A stretch of DNA of 64,000 nucleotides from Pseudoduganella namucuonensis (GTDB lineage: Bacteria; Pseudomonadota; Gammaproteobacteria; Burkholderiales; Burkholderiaceae_D). Of the stretch, positions 8,134-17,380 are shown one piece after another. The stretch lies in contig NZ_FPBO01000005.1 in assembly GCF_900116645.1 (NCBI RefSeq), positions 62,001 through 126,000 on the forward strand, in the 5' to 3' direction. The notes beneath the pieces were generated by a model, which did not search any database, was not told the DNA's origin, and saw nothing but the letters and a program-made list of their open reading frames with translations. Position 1 is the first letter of the stretch. Each line of letters opens with the position of its first letter. Both the position numbers and the translations under genes were made by a program.

Positions 8134-11100
8134 GTCTTCCCCACGCCCGTGGGGGTGTTTCCGTTCAGTGTTTGTACATGGCCCATAGGAGGCGGTCTTC
8201 CCCACGCCTGTGGGGGTGTTTCCTGATATGACCGAAGAACAGAAAGCCACAATCGGTCTTCCCCACGCCCGTGGGGGTGTTTCTGGGCCAAAGACCGAGC
8301 TGACGCCATCGCAAAGGTCTTCCCCACGCCCGTGGGGGTGTTTCCGACGAAGTCGATTCAGTGATTGATACGTTGGAGTCTTCCCCACGCCCGTGGGGGT
8401 GTTTCCTGGTGGTGCGGGAGATCCGCTACCAAGTGCCCGTCTTCCCCACGCCCGTGGGGGTGTTTCCGCGAAGTCGCGCGCCAGCTGCGCCGGCACCAGG
8501 TCTTCCCCACGCCCGTGGGGGTGTTTCCGCGTCGCTGTCCAGGCCCACCACTTCCTTGCCGTCTTCCCCACGCCCGTGGGGGTGTTTCCAGGCATCCAAC
8601 AAGTGCGTGACTGTGTGCAAAGTCTTCCCCACGCCCGTGGGGGTGTTTCCCCGTGTTCCGCTCATACCAGGTGTCTCCATTGGTCCTCCCCACGCCCGTG
8701 GGGGTGTTTCTTCTCTACATGGAAGCACAAACAGCCGATAGGCGTCTTCCCCACGCCCGTGGGGGTGTTTCCTGGCACAGGCCGAGAAGGTATCTTCCGA
8801 GGAGGTCTTCCCCACGCCCGTGGGGGTGTTTCTGGACAGTTCTTGCGGGACGCACAATACGCTTTGTCTTCCCCACGCCCGTGGGGGTGTTTCTAATGTA
8901 TACGCGGTTTCCAACGATATAGGTAAGTCTTCCCCACGCCCGTGGGGGTGTTTCTCGCGGCTTCGAGTTCGACGGCACCGTGTTCGTGTCTTCCCCACGC
9001 CCGTGGGGGTGTTTCCGACAACCAGACCAAGATGGCGTTGCAGGCGCTGTCTTCCCCACGCCCGTGGGGGTGTTTCTTCGGGTCTTCCGTGTACGGCGCC
9101 TGCGGCGGTGTCTTCCCCACGCCCGTGGGGGTGTTTCTCCGGCGTAGCGATAGACCAATGGGGCGCTTCGGTCTTCCCCACGCCCGTGGGGGTGTTTCTA
9201 TCCATAGCGCCGTCCTTTTTGTCGGTCCATAGTCTTCCCCACGCCCGTGGGGGTGTTTCCGGCATCGGCCACGGGCAACGCGAATTGTGCGAGTCTTCCC
9301 CACGCCCGTGGGGGTGTTTCTTTCCTGTCCGTCCGGGCACCTGTAGAGCTTGCGTCTTCCCCACGCCCGTGGGGGTGTTTCTAGACGTTTGGTGCACTGA
9401 TGAGCGCCACATTGGTCTTCCCCACGCCCGTGGGGGTGTTTCTCCGCATGCCAGATGGCGCCGTGATGGCGCTGTGTCTTCCCCACGCCCGTGGGGGTGT
9501 TTCCCAGCGGTCCTTGTCGTCGCCGACCGGAGAGAAGTCTTCCCCACGCCCGTGGGGGTGTTTCTTGCCCCACCCCGAACAGCTTGCCCGTCTGGATGTC
9601 TTCCCCACGCCCGTGGGGGTGTTTCTCAAGTGAGAGTTTTTGTCAATCCTAGATTGCAGTCTTCCCCACGCCCGTGGGGGTGTTTCTGAGTGGTCTAGCA
9701 GACGCAGTAATCGGGACCGGTCTTCCCCACGCCCGTGGGGGTGTTTCTGTACTGTAGGTTTTACGTAGCCATCGGTGAAGGTCTTCCCCACGCCCGTGGG
9801 GGTGTTTCCAAGGCGCGCGTGATCCGCGTGATGGGCATCGAGTCTTCCCCACGCCCGTGGGGGTGTTTCCAGGTTCTTGCCGCGCCGGGCGAGCGTGGAA
9901 GCGTCTTCCCCACGCCCGTGGGGGTGTTTCCATTCTCGCGCTCGATTTGGGCACACCAACCGGGTCTTCCCCACGCCCGTGGGGGTGTTTCTGGTCGAAG
10001 CATCCGGCGTCACGCCGCTCGAATGTCTTCCCCACGCCCGTGGGGGTGTTTCCGTCGCCATCCCTGGCGTGACGGCCGCCACCGCGTCTTCCCCACGCCC
10101 GTGGGGGTGTTTCCTCGATGTTGTCGCCGTTGATCGTCCAGTAGCGGTCTTCCCCACGCCCGTGGGGGTGTTTCTATGGAGAGGCGCGCGCGTTGCCGGA
10201 TTACCACGTCTTCCCCACGCCCGTGGGGGTGTTTCCAGGTGCGCCGCGTCGTCAGGATCGATCTCGCCGTCTTCCCCACGCCCGTGGGGGTGTTTCTGCG
10301 GCCATGATCGATTTGCACAGCGCCCGGTAGTCTTCCCCACGCCCGTGGCGGTGTTTCCTGCAGGCTGCCCGCCGATACTGGTCCACCTATGTCTTCCCCA
10401 CGCCCGTGGGGGTGTTTCCGTCTCGCAGTCCGACTATCAGCAATCGGGCCTGTCTTCCCCACGCCCGTGGGGGTGTTTCCCAGATATGGGAAGCTGCCCA
10501 GGATATCAGCGAGTCTTCCCCACGCCCGTGGGGGTGTTTCTCAGTTGTTTTGCATCACTTTCAGACACAGGTTGTCTTCCCCACGCCCGTGGGGGTGTTT
10601 CTGAATGCAGCTATCGCACACAATGTCCAGAACAGTCTTCCCCACGCCCGTGGGGGTGTTTCTGCGTGGATTTTGTCGTTCAATGTCTGGCGCTGGTCTT
10701 CCCCACGCCCGTGGGGGTGTTTCTCGTTTAGAACGTTAGAGGGCCGCGCGCGCCGTGTCTTCCCCACGCCCGTGGGGGTGTTTCCAGGTCTTTATCGTTC
10801 GGCTTGTGCTCTTCGTCGTCTTCCCCACGCCCGTGGGGGTGTTTCCGCCGCGACACCCACATTGACCGTCACCGCGCTGTCTTCCCCACGCCCGTGGGGG
10901 TGTTTCCCAGACGATGCGCGACAGCGGGACGCGCCGATCGTCTTCCCCACGCCCGTGGGGGTGTTTCCAGCTGGCGCCGCCGGCGGCCGCCGCGCGCGCC
11001 GTCTTCCCCACGCCCGTGGGCGTGTTTCTCGTTTCAGGGTTGCCAGGGTCCAGCAGCAGGCGTCTTCCCCACGCCCGTGGGGGTGTTTCCGTGTACGGGG

Positions 11101-11776
11101 CGCCCTTCGGCACCATCCGGTGGTCTTCCCCACGCCCGTAGGGGTGTTTCCAGGGCAGGGCGCCGTTTCATGGGCTTGCGGGGGTCTTCCCCACGCCCGT
11201 GGGGGTGTTTCTCTCGAAGAGTTCAAGAAAAGCCTGGATGCCGTGTCTTCCCCACGCCCGTGGGGGTGTTTCCAAGCGGTGCACTTCGCCGGACATCGTG
11301 AGTTCGTCTTCCCCACGCCCGTGGGGGTGTTTCCCACCTGGACTTGTCGTCGCCGACCGGAGAGAAGTCTTCCCCACGCCCGTGGGGGTGTTTCTGAAAA
11401 AAGCCACCCCAAGGTGGCGTTGGTGAAGTCTTCCCCACGCCCGTGGGGGTGTTTCCCGGGGCGACGAGCTGCAGCGTAGCTTAGAACGGTCTTCCCCACG
11501 CCCGTGGGGGTGTTTCCTACACCGACACGCGCAAGGCCGATCCGTACACGTCTTCCCCACGCCAGTGGGGGTGTTTCTGAGGTACGCCCGACGAAGGCGA
11601 TTGGCTAGATGTCTTCCCCACGCCCGTGGGGGTGTTTCTCACGTAGTCCGGGTTCTTTCGCTGTATGCGCTGTCTTCCCCACGCCCGTGGGGGTGTTTCC
11701 ACCGCGCCCCTCAAAAGCGGTTCCGCTGTCGGGTCTTCCCCACACTGTGGGGGTGCTTCTGATTGACGAGGTACAA

Positions 11777-11988
11777 GAAACACCCCCACGGGCGTGGGGA
11801 AGACTGCAGCAGTACGGATGCCCGCGCCAGAGTGGAGGAAACACCCCCACGGGCGTGGGGAACGCGCCTTCGGTCTCGACCTTCAAGGTGATGGTGTCGA
11901 AACACACCTCACGGGCGTGGGGAAGACCACTCCTTGTCCGGAAGGCTGGGCAGCTTGACGGAAACACCCCCACGGGGGTGGGGACGAC
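11777..11988 (-). repeat. Inverted block of four CRISPR repeats in the array tail
   Basis: Four repeat copies appear as the reverse complement of the array repeat: 11777-11804 (perfect), 11838-11865 (last bases changed), 11899-11927 (one base inserted) and 11961-11988 (three substitutions). The three gaps between them are each 33 nt, which is one 32-nt spacer plus the terminal base. Read on the minus strand, three of the four carry C or T at position 29. The flanking gaps are short: 17 nt on the left and 27 nt on the right. The block therefore reads as an array fragment flipped relative to the main array, with loss of spacer sequence at both junctions. Confidence 0.93.
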
Positions 11989-12015
11989 GAAGCGGACCTC
12001 ACCGGACGGCATCCC

Positions 12016-12086
12016 GTCCTCCCCACGTCTGTGGGGGTGTTGCCCAATTCATGCAGGCCAACAAACCAACGACCGGGTCTTCCCCA
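12016..12086 (+). repeat. Degenerate terminal CRISPR repeats
   Basis: A forward repeat at 12016-12043 carries substitutions (GTCCTCCCCACGTCTG, and TTGC at its end). It is followed by a 33-nt gap and then only the first ten bases of a repeat (GTCTTCCCCA, 12077-12086). Decay of this kind is expected at the leader-distal end. The 111 bp that follow, up to the regulator gene, show no further repeat and nothing I recognise. Confidence 0.85.
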
Positions 12087-12197
12087 TACTCATGCTAAGT
12101 TGATCAGCGCTTCAGATGCGTGAGGGTGTGGTTGAGTTGGAGTGATCCTTAACGAACGTGAACTCCGGTCAGCCAAGATGTTGGCGACGGCCACGCG

Positions 12198-13004
12198 TCA
12201 CAACCCATCGACACCCATCGCCGTGTCCCGCACCAGACTGCCGCCGTCGCCGCGCCAGAATTCGCGGTCGGCCTGCCGTACCCGCGCCGCCGCCTGGGCC
12301 ATGTGCTCGGCGGCGGCGAGGCGGGCCTGCGCCGGGTCGCCGGCCGCGATCGCGCTGACGATCTTCTCGTGCTCCTGCCTGACCTGGCTGGAAAAGTCCG
12401 TGCGCCGCGCCTCGTTGGCGCGCGTGACCTTCACCGCCGAGCGTATCGGCTGCGCGAACATGGCCACGAACTTCACCCAGTAGGGATTGCCGGTGGCCTC
12501 GGCGATGCTGAGGTGGAAGCGCACGTCCTCCTCCACGCCGCTGCCGCCGGCGGCCACCGCCTCCTCGATGCGCCGCAGGGCGTGTTCGATCTCCGCCAGT
12601 TGCCCCGGCGTGCGGCGCACCGCCGCCAGCGCCGCCGTTTCCGATTCCAGCCCGCGCCGCACCTCGATCAAATTCAATAGCGACTGCACCGATTGCTCGG
12701 TCAACTCGTCGTCCATGCCGTCCGCCTCGCCCGGCGCCTTGCAAATGAAGGCGCCGCTGCCCTTGCGGGTGCTCAGCAGGCCCTGGTCCTTGAGCAGGGA
12801 AATCGCCTCCCGCACCACCGTGCGGCTGACGCCGAAGTGCTGCGCCATGGCCTGCTCGGAAGGCAGGCGGGTGCCCGGCGCCAGGCCGTCGTCGCGGATC
12901 TTTTGCAGCAGCTTGGCGGCCACGCGCGAGCCCAGCGTGCCGGCGGCGAAGCCGCCATGCTCGTGTTCGGTGTCCGGGGAGGGGAGCGTCATCGTCTGGT
13001 TCAT
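12198..13004 (-). CDS. GntR-family transcriptional regulator (FadR/FCD type)
   Basis: This is a probable repressor of the acid-sugar operon that it faces. The 268-residue product has an N-terminal winged helix (RVAAKLLQKIRDDGLAPGTRLP... through the recognition helix VSRTVVREAISLL, residues about 27-85). A C-terminal all-helical FCD ligand domain follows, with the metal or ligand positions RFHLSI and EHEKIVSAI. The stop lies 112 bp from the CRISPR remnant. The ATG is divergent from the transporter gene, 146 bp away. FCD regulators commonly bind sugar acids, which fits the neighbours; the ligand itself is inferred. Confidence 0.88.
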   Translation of the reverse strand: MNQTMTLPSPDTEHEHGGFAAGTLGSRVAAKLLQKIRDDGLAPGTRLPSEQAMAQHFGVSRTVVREAISLLKDQGLLSTRKGSGAFICKAPGEADGMDDELTEQSVQSLLNLIEVRRGLESETAALAAVRRTPGQLAEIEHALRRIEEAVAAGGSGVEEDVRFHLSIAEATGNPYWVKFVAMFAQPIRSAVKVTRANEARRTDFSSQVRQEHEKIVSAIAAGDPAQARLAAAEHMAQAAARVRQADREFWRGDGGSLVRDTAMGVDGL

Positions 13005-13029
13005 AGCCGCGATTATACAAATAGACAGC

Positions 13030-13070
13030 TTGACACGGTCGGACTAGACAGATAAAGTACAACTATACAT
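13030..13070 (+). promoter_or_regulatory. Sigma-70 promoter and possible GntR operator of the acid-sugar operon
   Basis: TTGACA (13030-13035), a 17-bp spacer and TAAAGT (13053-13058) form a strong promoter reading toward the transporter. Just downstream, GTACAACTATACAT (13057-13070) is an AT-rich near-palindrome. A related TATACAAATAGAC sits at 13014-13026. Both resemble GntR/FCD operator half-sites and would block the promoter if bound. The promoter is seen directly; the operator role is inferred. Confidence 0.6.
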
Positions 13071-13150
13071 CTCGCATACAGCTTGCGACGGGCGCGGTGA
13101 ACAAGAACAGCAAGCGGATCTTTCCGATCAAACCATCAAGGAGACAAATC

Positions 13151-14479
13151 ATGGCAATCACCGGCACCACCACGGCCGGGCTGGCAAGTCCGGCCTCGTC
13201 GTCCACGTCACTGGAAGCGTCGGTCTACCGCAAGGTGACCTGGCGCATCGTGCCTTTCCTCATGCTGTGCTACGTGGTGGCCTACCTGGACCGCGTCAAC
13301 GTCGGCTTCGCCAAGCTGCAAATGCTGAACGACCTGAAGTTCAGCGAAACCGTGTACGGCCTGGGCGCCGGCGTGTTCTTCTTCGGCTATTTCCTGTTCG
13401 AGGTGCCCAGCAACGTCATCCTGCACCGCGTGGGCGCGCGCCGCTGGATCGCCCGCATCATGATCACCTGGGCGCTGATCTCCGGCGCCTTCATGTTCGT
13501 CAATTCCCCCACCACCTTTTACGTGCTGCGCTTCCTGCTCGGGATAGCCGAGGCGGGCTTCTTCCCCGGCATCATCCTGTACCTGACCTACTGGTATCCG
13601 GCCGAGCGGCGCGCCCGCATCGTGTGCACCTTCATGACGGCCATTCCGATCGCCGGCCTGATCGGCGGCCCCCTGTCGGGCTGGATCATGGAGGCCTTCG
13701 CCGGCGTGCAGGGCATGGCGGGCTGGCAGTGGATGTTCGTGCTGGAGGCGGTGCCCGCCGTCGTCATGGGCGTTGCCGTGCTGCTGTACCTGGACGACGG
13801 CATCCGCGCCGCGAAGTGGCTGAACGAGGGCGAAAAGCGCATCCTGGAGGAGCGCATCGCGCAGGACGCCCACGGCAAGACCGCCCACCCCTCGCTGCGC
13901 GCCGTGTTCTCGGATGGCCGCGTGTGGCTGATGGCGCTGATCTATTTCTGCTGCGTGATGGGCCAGTACGGCCTGACCTTCTGGATGCCCACGCTGATCA
14001 AGACGGCCGGCATCACCGGCGTGCTCAATATCGGCATGTTCACCGCGATCCCCTACGCGGCGGCGGTGGCGGCCATGCTGCTGCTGGGCCGCAGCTCGGA
14101 CCAGCGCCGCGAGCGCCGCTGGCACCTGGCCACGCCCATGCTGCTGGGCGCCGTGGGCCTGGTGGGCAGCGCGCTGGCCGGCACCACCAACACCGGCGTC
14201 GCCATCGTGTTCCTGGCCATCGCCGCGGCCGGCGTGCTGTCCTCCGCGCCGCTGTTCTGGAGCCTGCCGACGGCCTTCCTGAACGGCGTGGCCGCCGCCG
14301 CCGGCATCGCCGCCATCAACTCGGTGGGCAACCTGGCCGGTTTCGCCAGCCCCTTCCTGATCGGCGCGATCAAGGACATGACGCAGTCCACCAACGTCGG
14401 CCTGTACGTGCTGGCCGGGGTGCTGGTGGCCGGCGCGGTGATCGTGCTGCGCGTGCCGGCCCGCCTGGTGAACCGCTGA
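13151..14479 (+). CDS. MFS transporter, anion:cation symporter type (sugar-acid uptake)
   Basis: This is an inner-membrane major facilitator protein of the ACS group that includes glucarate, galactonate and phthalate carriers. I choose the ATG at 13151, preceded by AAGGAG 9 bp upstream; the frame is open further back but lacks a site. The 442 residues hold about 12 membrane segments, with the family's first-helix motif AYLDRVNVGFAKLQM (residues about 45-60) and GIAEAGFFPGIILYLTYWYP between helices 4 and 5. It is the first gene of a six-gene operon for four-carbon acid sugars, so L-threonate or D-erythronate is the likely substrate. Confidence 0.88.
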   Translation: MAITGTTTAGLASPASSSTSLEASVYRKVTWRIVPFLMLCYVVAYLDRVNVGFAKLQMLNDLKFSETVYGLGAGVFFFGYFLFEVPSNVILHRVGARRWIARIMITWALISGAFMFVNSPTTFYVLRFLLGIAEAGFFPGIILYLTYWYPAERRARIVCTFMTAIPIAGLIGGPLSGWIMEAFAGVQGMAGWQWMFVLEAVPAVVMGVAVLLYLDDGIRAAKWLNEGEKRILEERIAQDAHGKTAHPSLRAVFSDGRVWLMALIYFCCVMGQYGLTFWMPTLIKTAGITGVLNIGMFTAIPYAAAVAAMLLLGRSSDQRRERRWHLATPMLLGAVGLVGSALAGTTNTGVAIVFLAIAAAGVLSSAPLFWSLPTAFLNGVAAAAGIAAINSVGNLAGFASPFLIGAIKDMTQSTNVGLYVLAGVLVAGAVIVLRVPARLVNR

Positions 14480-14510
14480 ATCCCTTCATTTTCCAGCAGG
14501 AGTAACAACA

Positions 14511-15416
14511 ATGAGCATTCAAGAAATCAGCCGTGTCGGCGTCGTCGGCCTGGGCGCGATGGGTATGGGCGTGGCGCGGTCGCTGCTGCGCGCCGGCTTC
14601 GACGTGCATGTGTGCGACGTGCGGCCCGAGACGGTCGCGAAACTGGCGGCCGAAGGCGCCACGGCGGCGTCCTCGCCGGCGGAACTGGCCGGCGGGGTGG
14701 AAGCCCTGCTGATCGTGGTGGTCAACGCGCAGCAAACCGAGCAGGTGCTGTTCGGCGAGAACGGCGCGGCGGCCAAGCTGGCGCCCGGCGCCACCGTGAT
14801 CTGCTGCGCCACCGTGTCGCCCGAATTCGCCGAGGCGCTGGGCGCGCGCCTGGCGGCCATGGGCCTGCGCATGATCGACGCGCCCATCTCCGGCGGCGCG
14901 GCCAAGGCGGCGTCGGGCGAAATGTCGGTGATGGCCTCCGGCGATCCGGCCGCCTTCGCGCCCTGCGCGCGCCTGTTCGATGCCATCAGCGCGCGCCTGT
15001 ACCGCCTGGGCGACAAGCCGGGGCAGGGCTCCAAGGTCAAGATGATCAACCAGCTCTTGGCCGGCGTGCATATCGCGGCGGCGGCCGAGGCGATGGCGCT
15101 GGGCCTGCGCGCGGGCTGCGACCCCGACGCGCTGTACGAGGTGATCTCCAACAGCGCCGGCAGCTCGTGGATGTTCCAGAACCGCGTGCCCCACATCCTC
15201 AAGGGCGACTACACGCCGCTGTCGGCGGTGAACATCTTCGTCAAGGACCTGGGCATCGTGCTCGATTACGCGAAGAAGAGCGTGTTCCCGCTGCCGCTTT
15301 CGGCTGCGGCGCACCAGATGTTCATGCAGGCCTCGGCCGCCGGCCATGGCGGCGAGGACGATTCGGCCGTGGTGAAGATCTTCCCCGGCATCACGCTGCC
15401 CGCGCGGAAGGGTTGA
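14511..15416 (+). CDS. ltnD: L-threonate dehydrogenase
   Basis: LtnD oxidises L-threonate to 2-oxo-tetronate with NAD. The 301-residue product has the beta-hydroxyacid dehydrogenase layout: a Rossmann domain with GLGAMGMG (residues 13-20), the substrate motif DAPISGGAAKA (near 123) and the catalytic-lysine helix GSKVKMINQLLAG (near 172). A helical C-terminal domain follows. AGGAG lies 10 bp before the ATG. The gene sits between the transporter and otnK, the arrangement known for threonate catabolism, which favours LtnD over other 3-hydroxyisobutyrate dehydrogenase relatives. Confidence 0.88.
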   Translation: MSIQEISRVGVVGLGAMGMGVARSLLRAGFDVHVCDVRPETVAKLAAEGATAASSPAELAGGVEALLIVVVNAQQTEQVLFGENGAAAKLAPGATVICCATVSPEFAEALGARLAAMGLRMIDAPISGGAAKAASGEMSVMASGDPAAFAPCARLFDAISARLYRLGDKPGQGSKVKMINQLLAGVHIAAAAEAMALGLRAGCDPDALYEVISNSAGSSWMFQNRVPHILKGDYTPLSAVNIFVKDLGIVLDYAKKSVFPLPLSAAAHQMFMQASAAGHGGEDDSAVVKIFPGITLPARKG

Positions 15417-15418
15417 TC

Positions 15419-16708
15419 ATGGGACCGATACTTGGATGCATCGCCGACGATTTCACCGGCGGCACCGACCTGGCCGGCATGCTGGTCAAGTCCGGCATGC
15501 GCACCGTGCAGCTGATCGGCGTGCCGGACGGCCCGCCGCCAGTCGGCGTGGACGCGGTGGTGATCGCGCTGAAGTCGCGCACCAGTCCCGTGGAGGACGC
15601 GGTGGCCGAGTCGCTGGCCGCGCTGCGCTGGCTTCAGCAGGCCGGTTGCCGGCAGTTCTACTTCAAATACTGCTCCACCTTCGACTCCACACCGCGCGGC
15701 AACATCGGTCCAGTCACGGACGCGCTGATGCGGGCGCTGGACGTGGGCTTCACCATCGCCTGTCCCGCGTTCCCGGCCAATGGCCGCACCATCTACCAGG
15801 GCTACCTGTTCGTAAGCGGCGAGCCGCTGAACGAATCCGGCATGCGCCACCACCCGCTGACGCCGATGACGGACGCCAACCTGGTGCGCGTGCTGCAGCG
15901 GCAGGCGGGTGGCAAGGTCGGCCTGGCCGCCCACGCCTCGGTCGAGCAGGGCGGCGTGGTGCTGGCCGAGCGCTTCGCCGCCTTGCGCGAGCAGGGCTGC
16001 CGCTACGCCATCGTGGACGCGGTGTCGGACAAGGACCTGATGGCCATCGGCGCGGCCTGCGACGGCATGCCGCTGGTGACCGGCGGTTCCGGCATCGCGC
16101 TGGGCCTGGCGCAGAACTTCCGCCGCCAGGGCCTGCTGACCGGGTGCGACGCGGCCGCCGCGCTGCCCGCCACCGGCGGCCTGCGCGCCGTGATCTCGGG
16201 CAGCTGCTCGTCCGCCACGCAGCGGCAGGTCGCCATCATGCGCTGCCAAGCGCCGTCCTTCCATGTCGATCCCCTGCGACTGGCGCGCGGCGACGACGTT
16301 GCGGCCGAGGCGCTGGCATGGGCGGCCGCGAACCTGGCGCAAGGCCCGGTGCTGGTCTACGCCACGGCCACGCCGGAAACGGTGAAGGCGGTGCAGGCGC
16401 AGCTCGGCGTGGAGCAGGCCGGCGGCATGGTGGAGGACGCGCTGGCCGCCATCGCGCGCGGCCTGGTGGCCCTGGGCGTCGGCCGGATGATCGTGGCCGG
16501 CGGCGAGACCTCGGGCGCCGTGGTGCGGGCGCTGGGCGTCGGCGGCCTGCGCATCGGCCCGGAAATCGATCCCGGCGTGCCCTGGACCACGGCGCTGCGG
16601 GGCGCCGGGGACGACGACACGGCGGCGGCCCCGCTGGCGCTGGCGCTCAAGTCCGGCAACTTCGGCAGTGACGACTTCTTTCTCAAAGCCTGGAGCCGCT
16701 TGTCATGA
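15419..16708 (+). CDS. otnK: 3-oxo-tetronate 4-kinase
   Basis: OtnK phosphorylates 3-oxo-tetronate at carbon 4 (DUF1537, four-carbon acid sugar kinase family). The ATG at 15419 follows the ltnD stop by 2 bp, giving 429 residues beginning MGPILGCIADDFTGGTDLAG, the family's N-terminal substrate signature. The nucleotide-binding C-terminal domain shows VAGGETSGAVVRALGV (residues about 360-375) and ends with ALKSGNFGSDDFF, also diagnostic. The stop overlaps otnC by 4 bp. Assignment is strong from sequence and context. Confidence 0.92.
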   Translation: MGPILGCIADDFTGGTDLAGMLVKSGMRTVQLIGVPDGPPPVGVDAVVIALKSRTSPVEDAVAESLAALRWLQQAGCRQFYFKYCSTFDSTPRGNIGPVTDALMRALDVGFTIACPAFPANGRTIYQGYLFVSGEPLNESGMRHHPLTPMTDANLVRVLQRQAGGKVGLAAHASVEQGGVVLAERFAALREQGCRYAIVDAVSDKDLMAIGAACDGMPLVTGGSGIALGLAQNFRRQGLLTGCDAAAALPATGGLRAVISGSCSSATQRQVAIMRCQAPSFHVDPLRLARGDDVAAEALAWAAANLAQGPVLVYATATPETVKAVQAQLGVEQAGGMVEDALAAIARGLVALGVGRMIVAGGETSGAVVRALGVGGLRIGPEIDPGVPWTTALRGAGDDDTAAAPLALALKSGNFGSDDFFLKAWSRLS

Positions 16709-17367
16709 GCGCGGCCATCCACTGCGATCCGGAGGAGAGCCGCCAGCGCGAGCTGATCGCCGAATTCGGCCGCTCGCTGTTTGACCGGGGCCTGAGCGCC
16801 GGCAGCAGCGGCAACCTGAGCGTGCGCCTGGACGACGGCTGGCTGCTGACACCGACCAACGCCAGCCTGGGCCGGCTGGACCCGGCGCGGCTGTCCAAGC
16901 TGGACTGGGAAGGGCGCCTGGTCAGCGGCCCGCGGCCGTCGAAGGAGGCCTTCATCCACCGCGCTATGTACCAGGAGCGCGCCGGCGCCGGAGCCATCGT
17001 GCACTTGCACGCCACCCACGCGGCGGCGGTGTCCTGCATGTGCGGCCTGGATCACTCGGACTGCCTGCCGCCCCTGACCCCGTATTTCGTGATGAAGATA
17101 GGGCGGCTGCCGCTGCTGCCTTACCACCGTCCAGGCGACCCCGCGCTGGCCGGCGCCATCGGCGAGCTGTCGCGCCGGCATTCGGCGGTGCTGCTGGCCA
17201 ACCACGGGCCGGTGGTGTCCGGCGCCAGCCTGGAGGCGGCCGTGTACGCGGCCGAGGAGCTGGAGGAAACCGCCAAGCTGTTCCTGTTGCTGCGCAACGT
17301 GCCGGTGCGTCCGCTGGACGCGCGGCAGATCGATGAACTCAAGTCGGCCTTCGCGCTCGACATCTGA
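16705..17367 (+). CDS. otnC: 3-oxo-tetronate 4-phosphate decarboxylase (class II aldolase)
   Basis: OtnC decarboxylates 3-oxo-tetronate 4-phosphate to dihydroxyacetone phosphate. The 220-residue product is a class II aldolase/adducin domain protein: [12 protein letters not shown] near residue 32, the zinc-binding HLHATH near 94, and a further histidine in LLANHGPVV near 165. The ATG overlaps the otnK stop (ATGA). Within this operon the decarboxylase role is more likely than fuculose-phosphate aldolase. Confidence 0.88.
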   Translation: MSAAIHCDPEESRQRELIAEFGRSLFDRGLSAGSSGNLSVRLDDGWLLTPTNASLGRLDPARLSKLDWEGRLVSGPRPSKEAFIHRAMYQERAGAGAIVHLHATHAAAVSCMCGLDHSDCLPPLTPYFVMKIGRLPLLPYHRPGDPALAGAIGELSRRHSAVLLANHGPVVSGASLEAAVYAAEELEETAKLFLLLRNVPVRPLDARQIDELKSAFALDI

Positions 17368-17380
17368 CACTGGAGTAAGC

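Larger units (their letters stand above)
8134..12086 (+). CRISPR. Type I-E CRISPR array, 60 direct repeats plus rearranged tail
   Basis: The repeat is 28 nt (starts GTCTTCCCCAC, ends GTGGGGGTGTTTC) plus a 29th base that is always C or T. Repeats start at 8134 and recur every 61 bp without exception to 11733, giving 60 direct repeats and 59 spacers of 32 nt. The hairpin pairs repeat positions 6-11 with 16-21 around a GCCC loop, so Cas6e cleavage after G21 would leave an 8-nt handle GUGUUUCY. Variant repeats: 8195 (C15T), 8683 (T4C), 10330 (G20C), 11001 (G21C), 11123 (G18A), 11550 (C15A) and 11733 (27 nt, degenerate). The tail holds four inverted repeats, one degenerate forward repeat (12016-12043) and a 10-nt remnant (12077-12086). 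Confidence 0.98.

Noticed and set aside
8134..11760. Long open frames on both strands encoding repeats such as ETPPRAWGR or SSPRPWGCF
   Set aside because: They are translations of the 61-bp CRISPR period (not a multiple of 3, so all frames stay open in turn) and carry no ribosome sites. They are not genes.
12087..12197. Possible insertion-sequence end at the CRISPR tail
   Set aside because: The sequence after the last repeat remnant has no terminal inverted repeat, target duplication or transposase remnant that I can identify.
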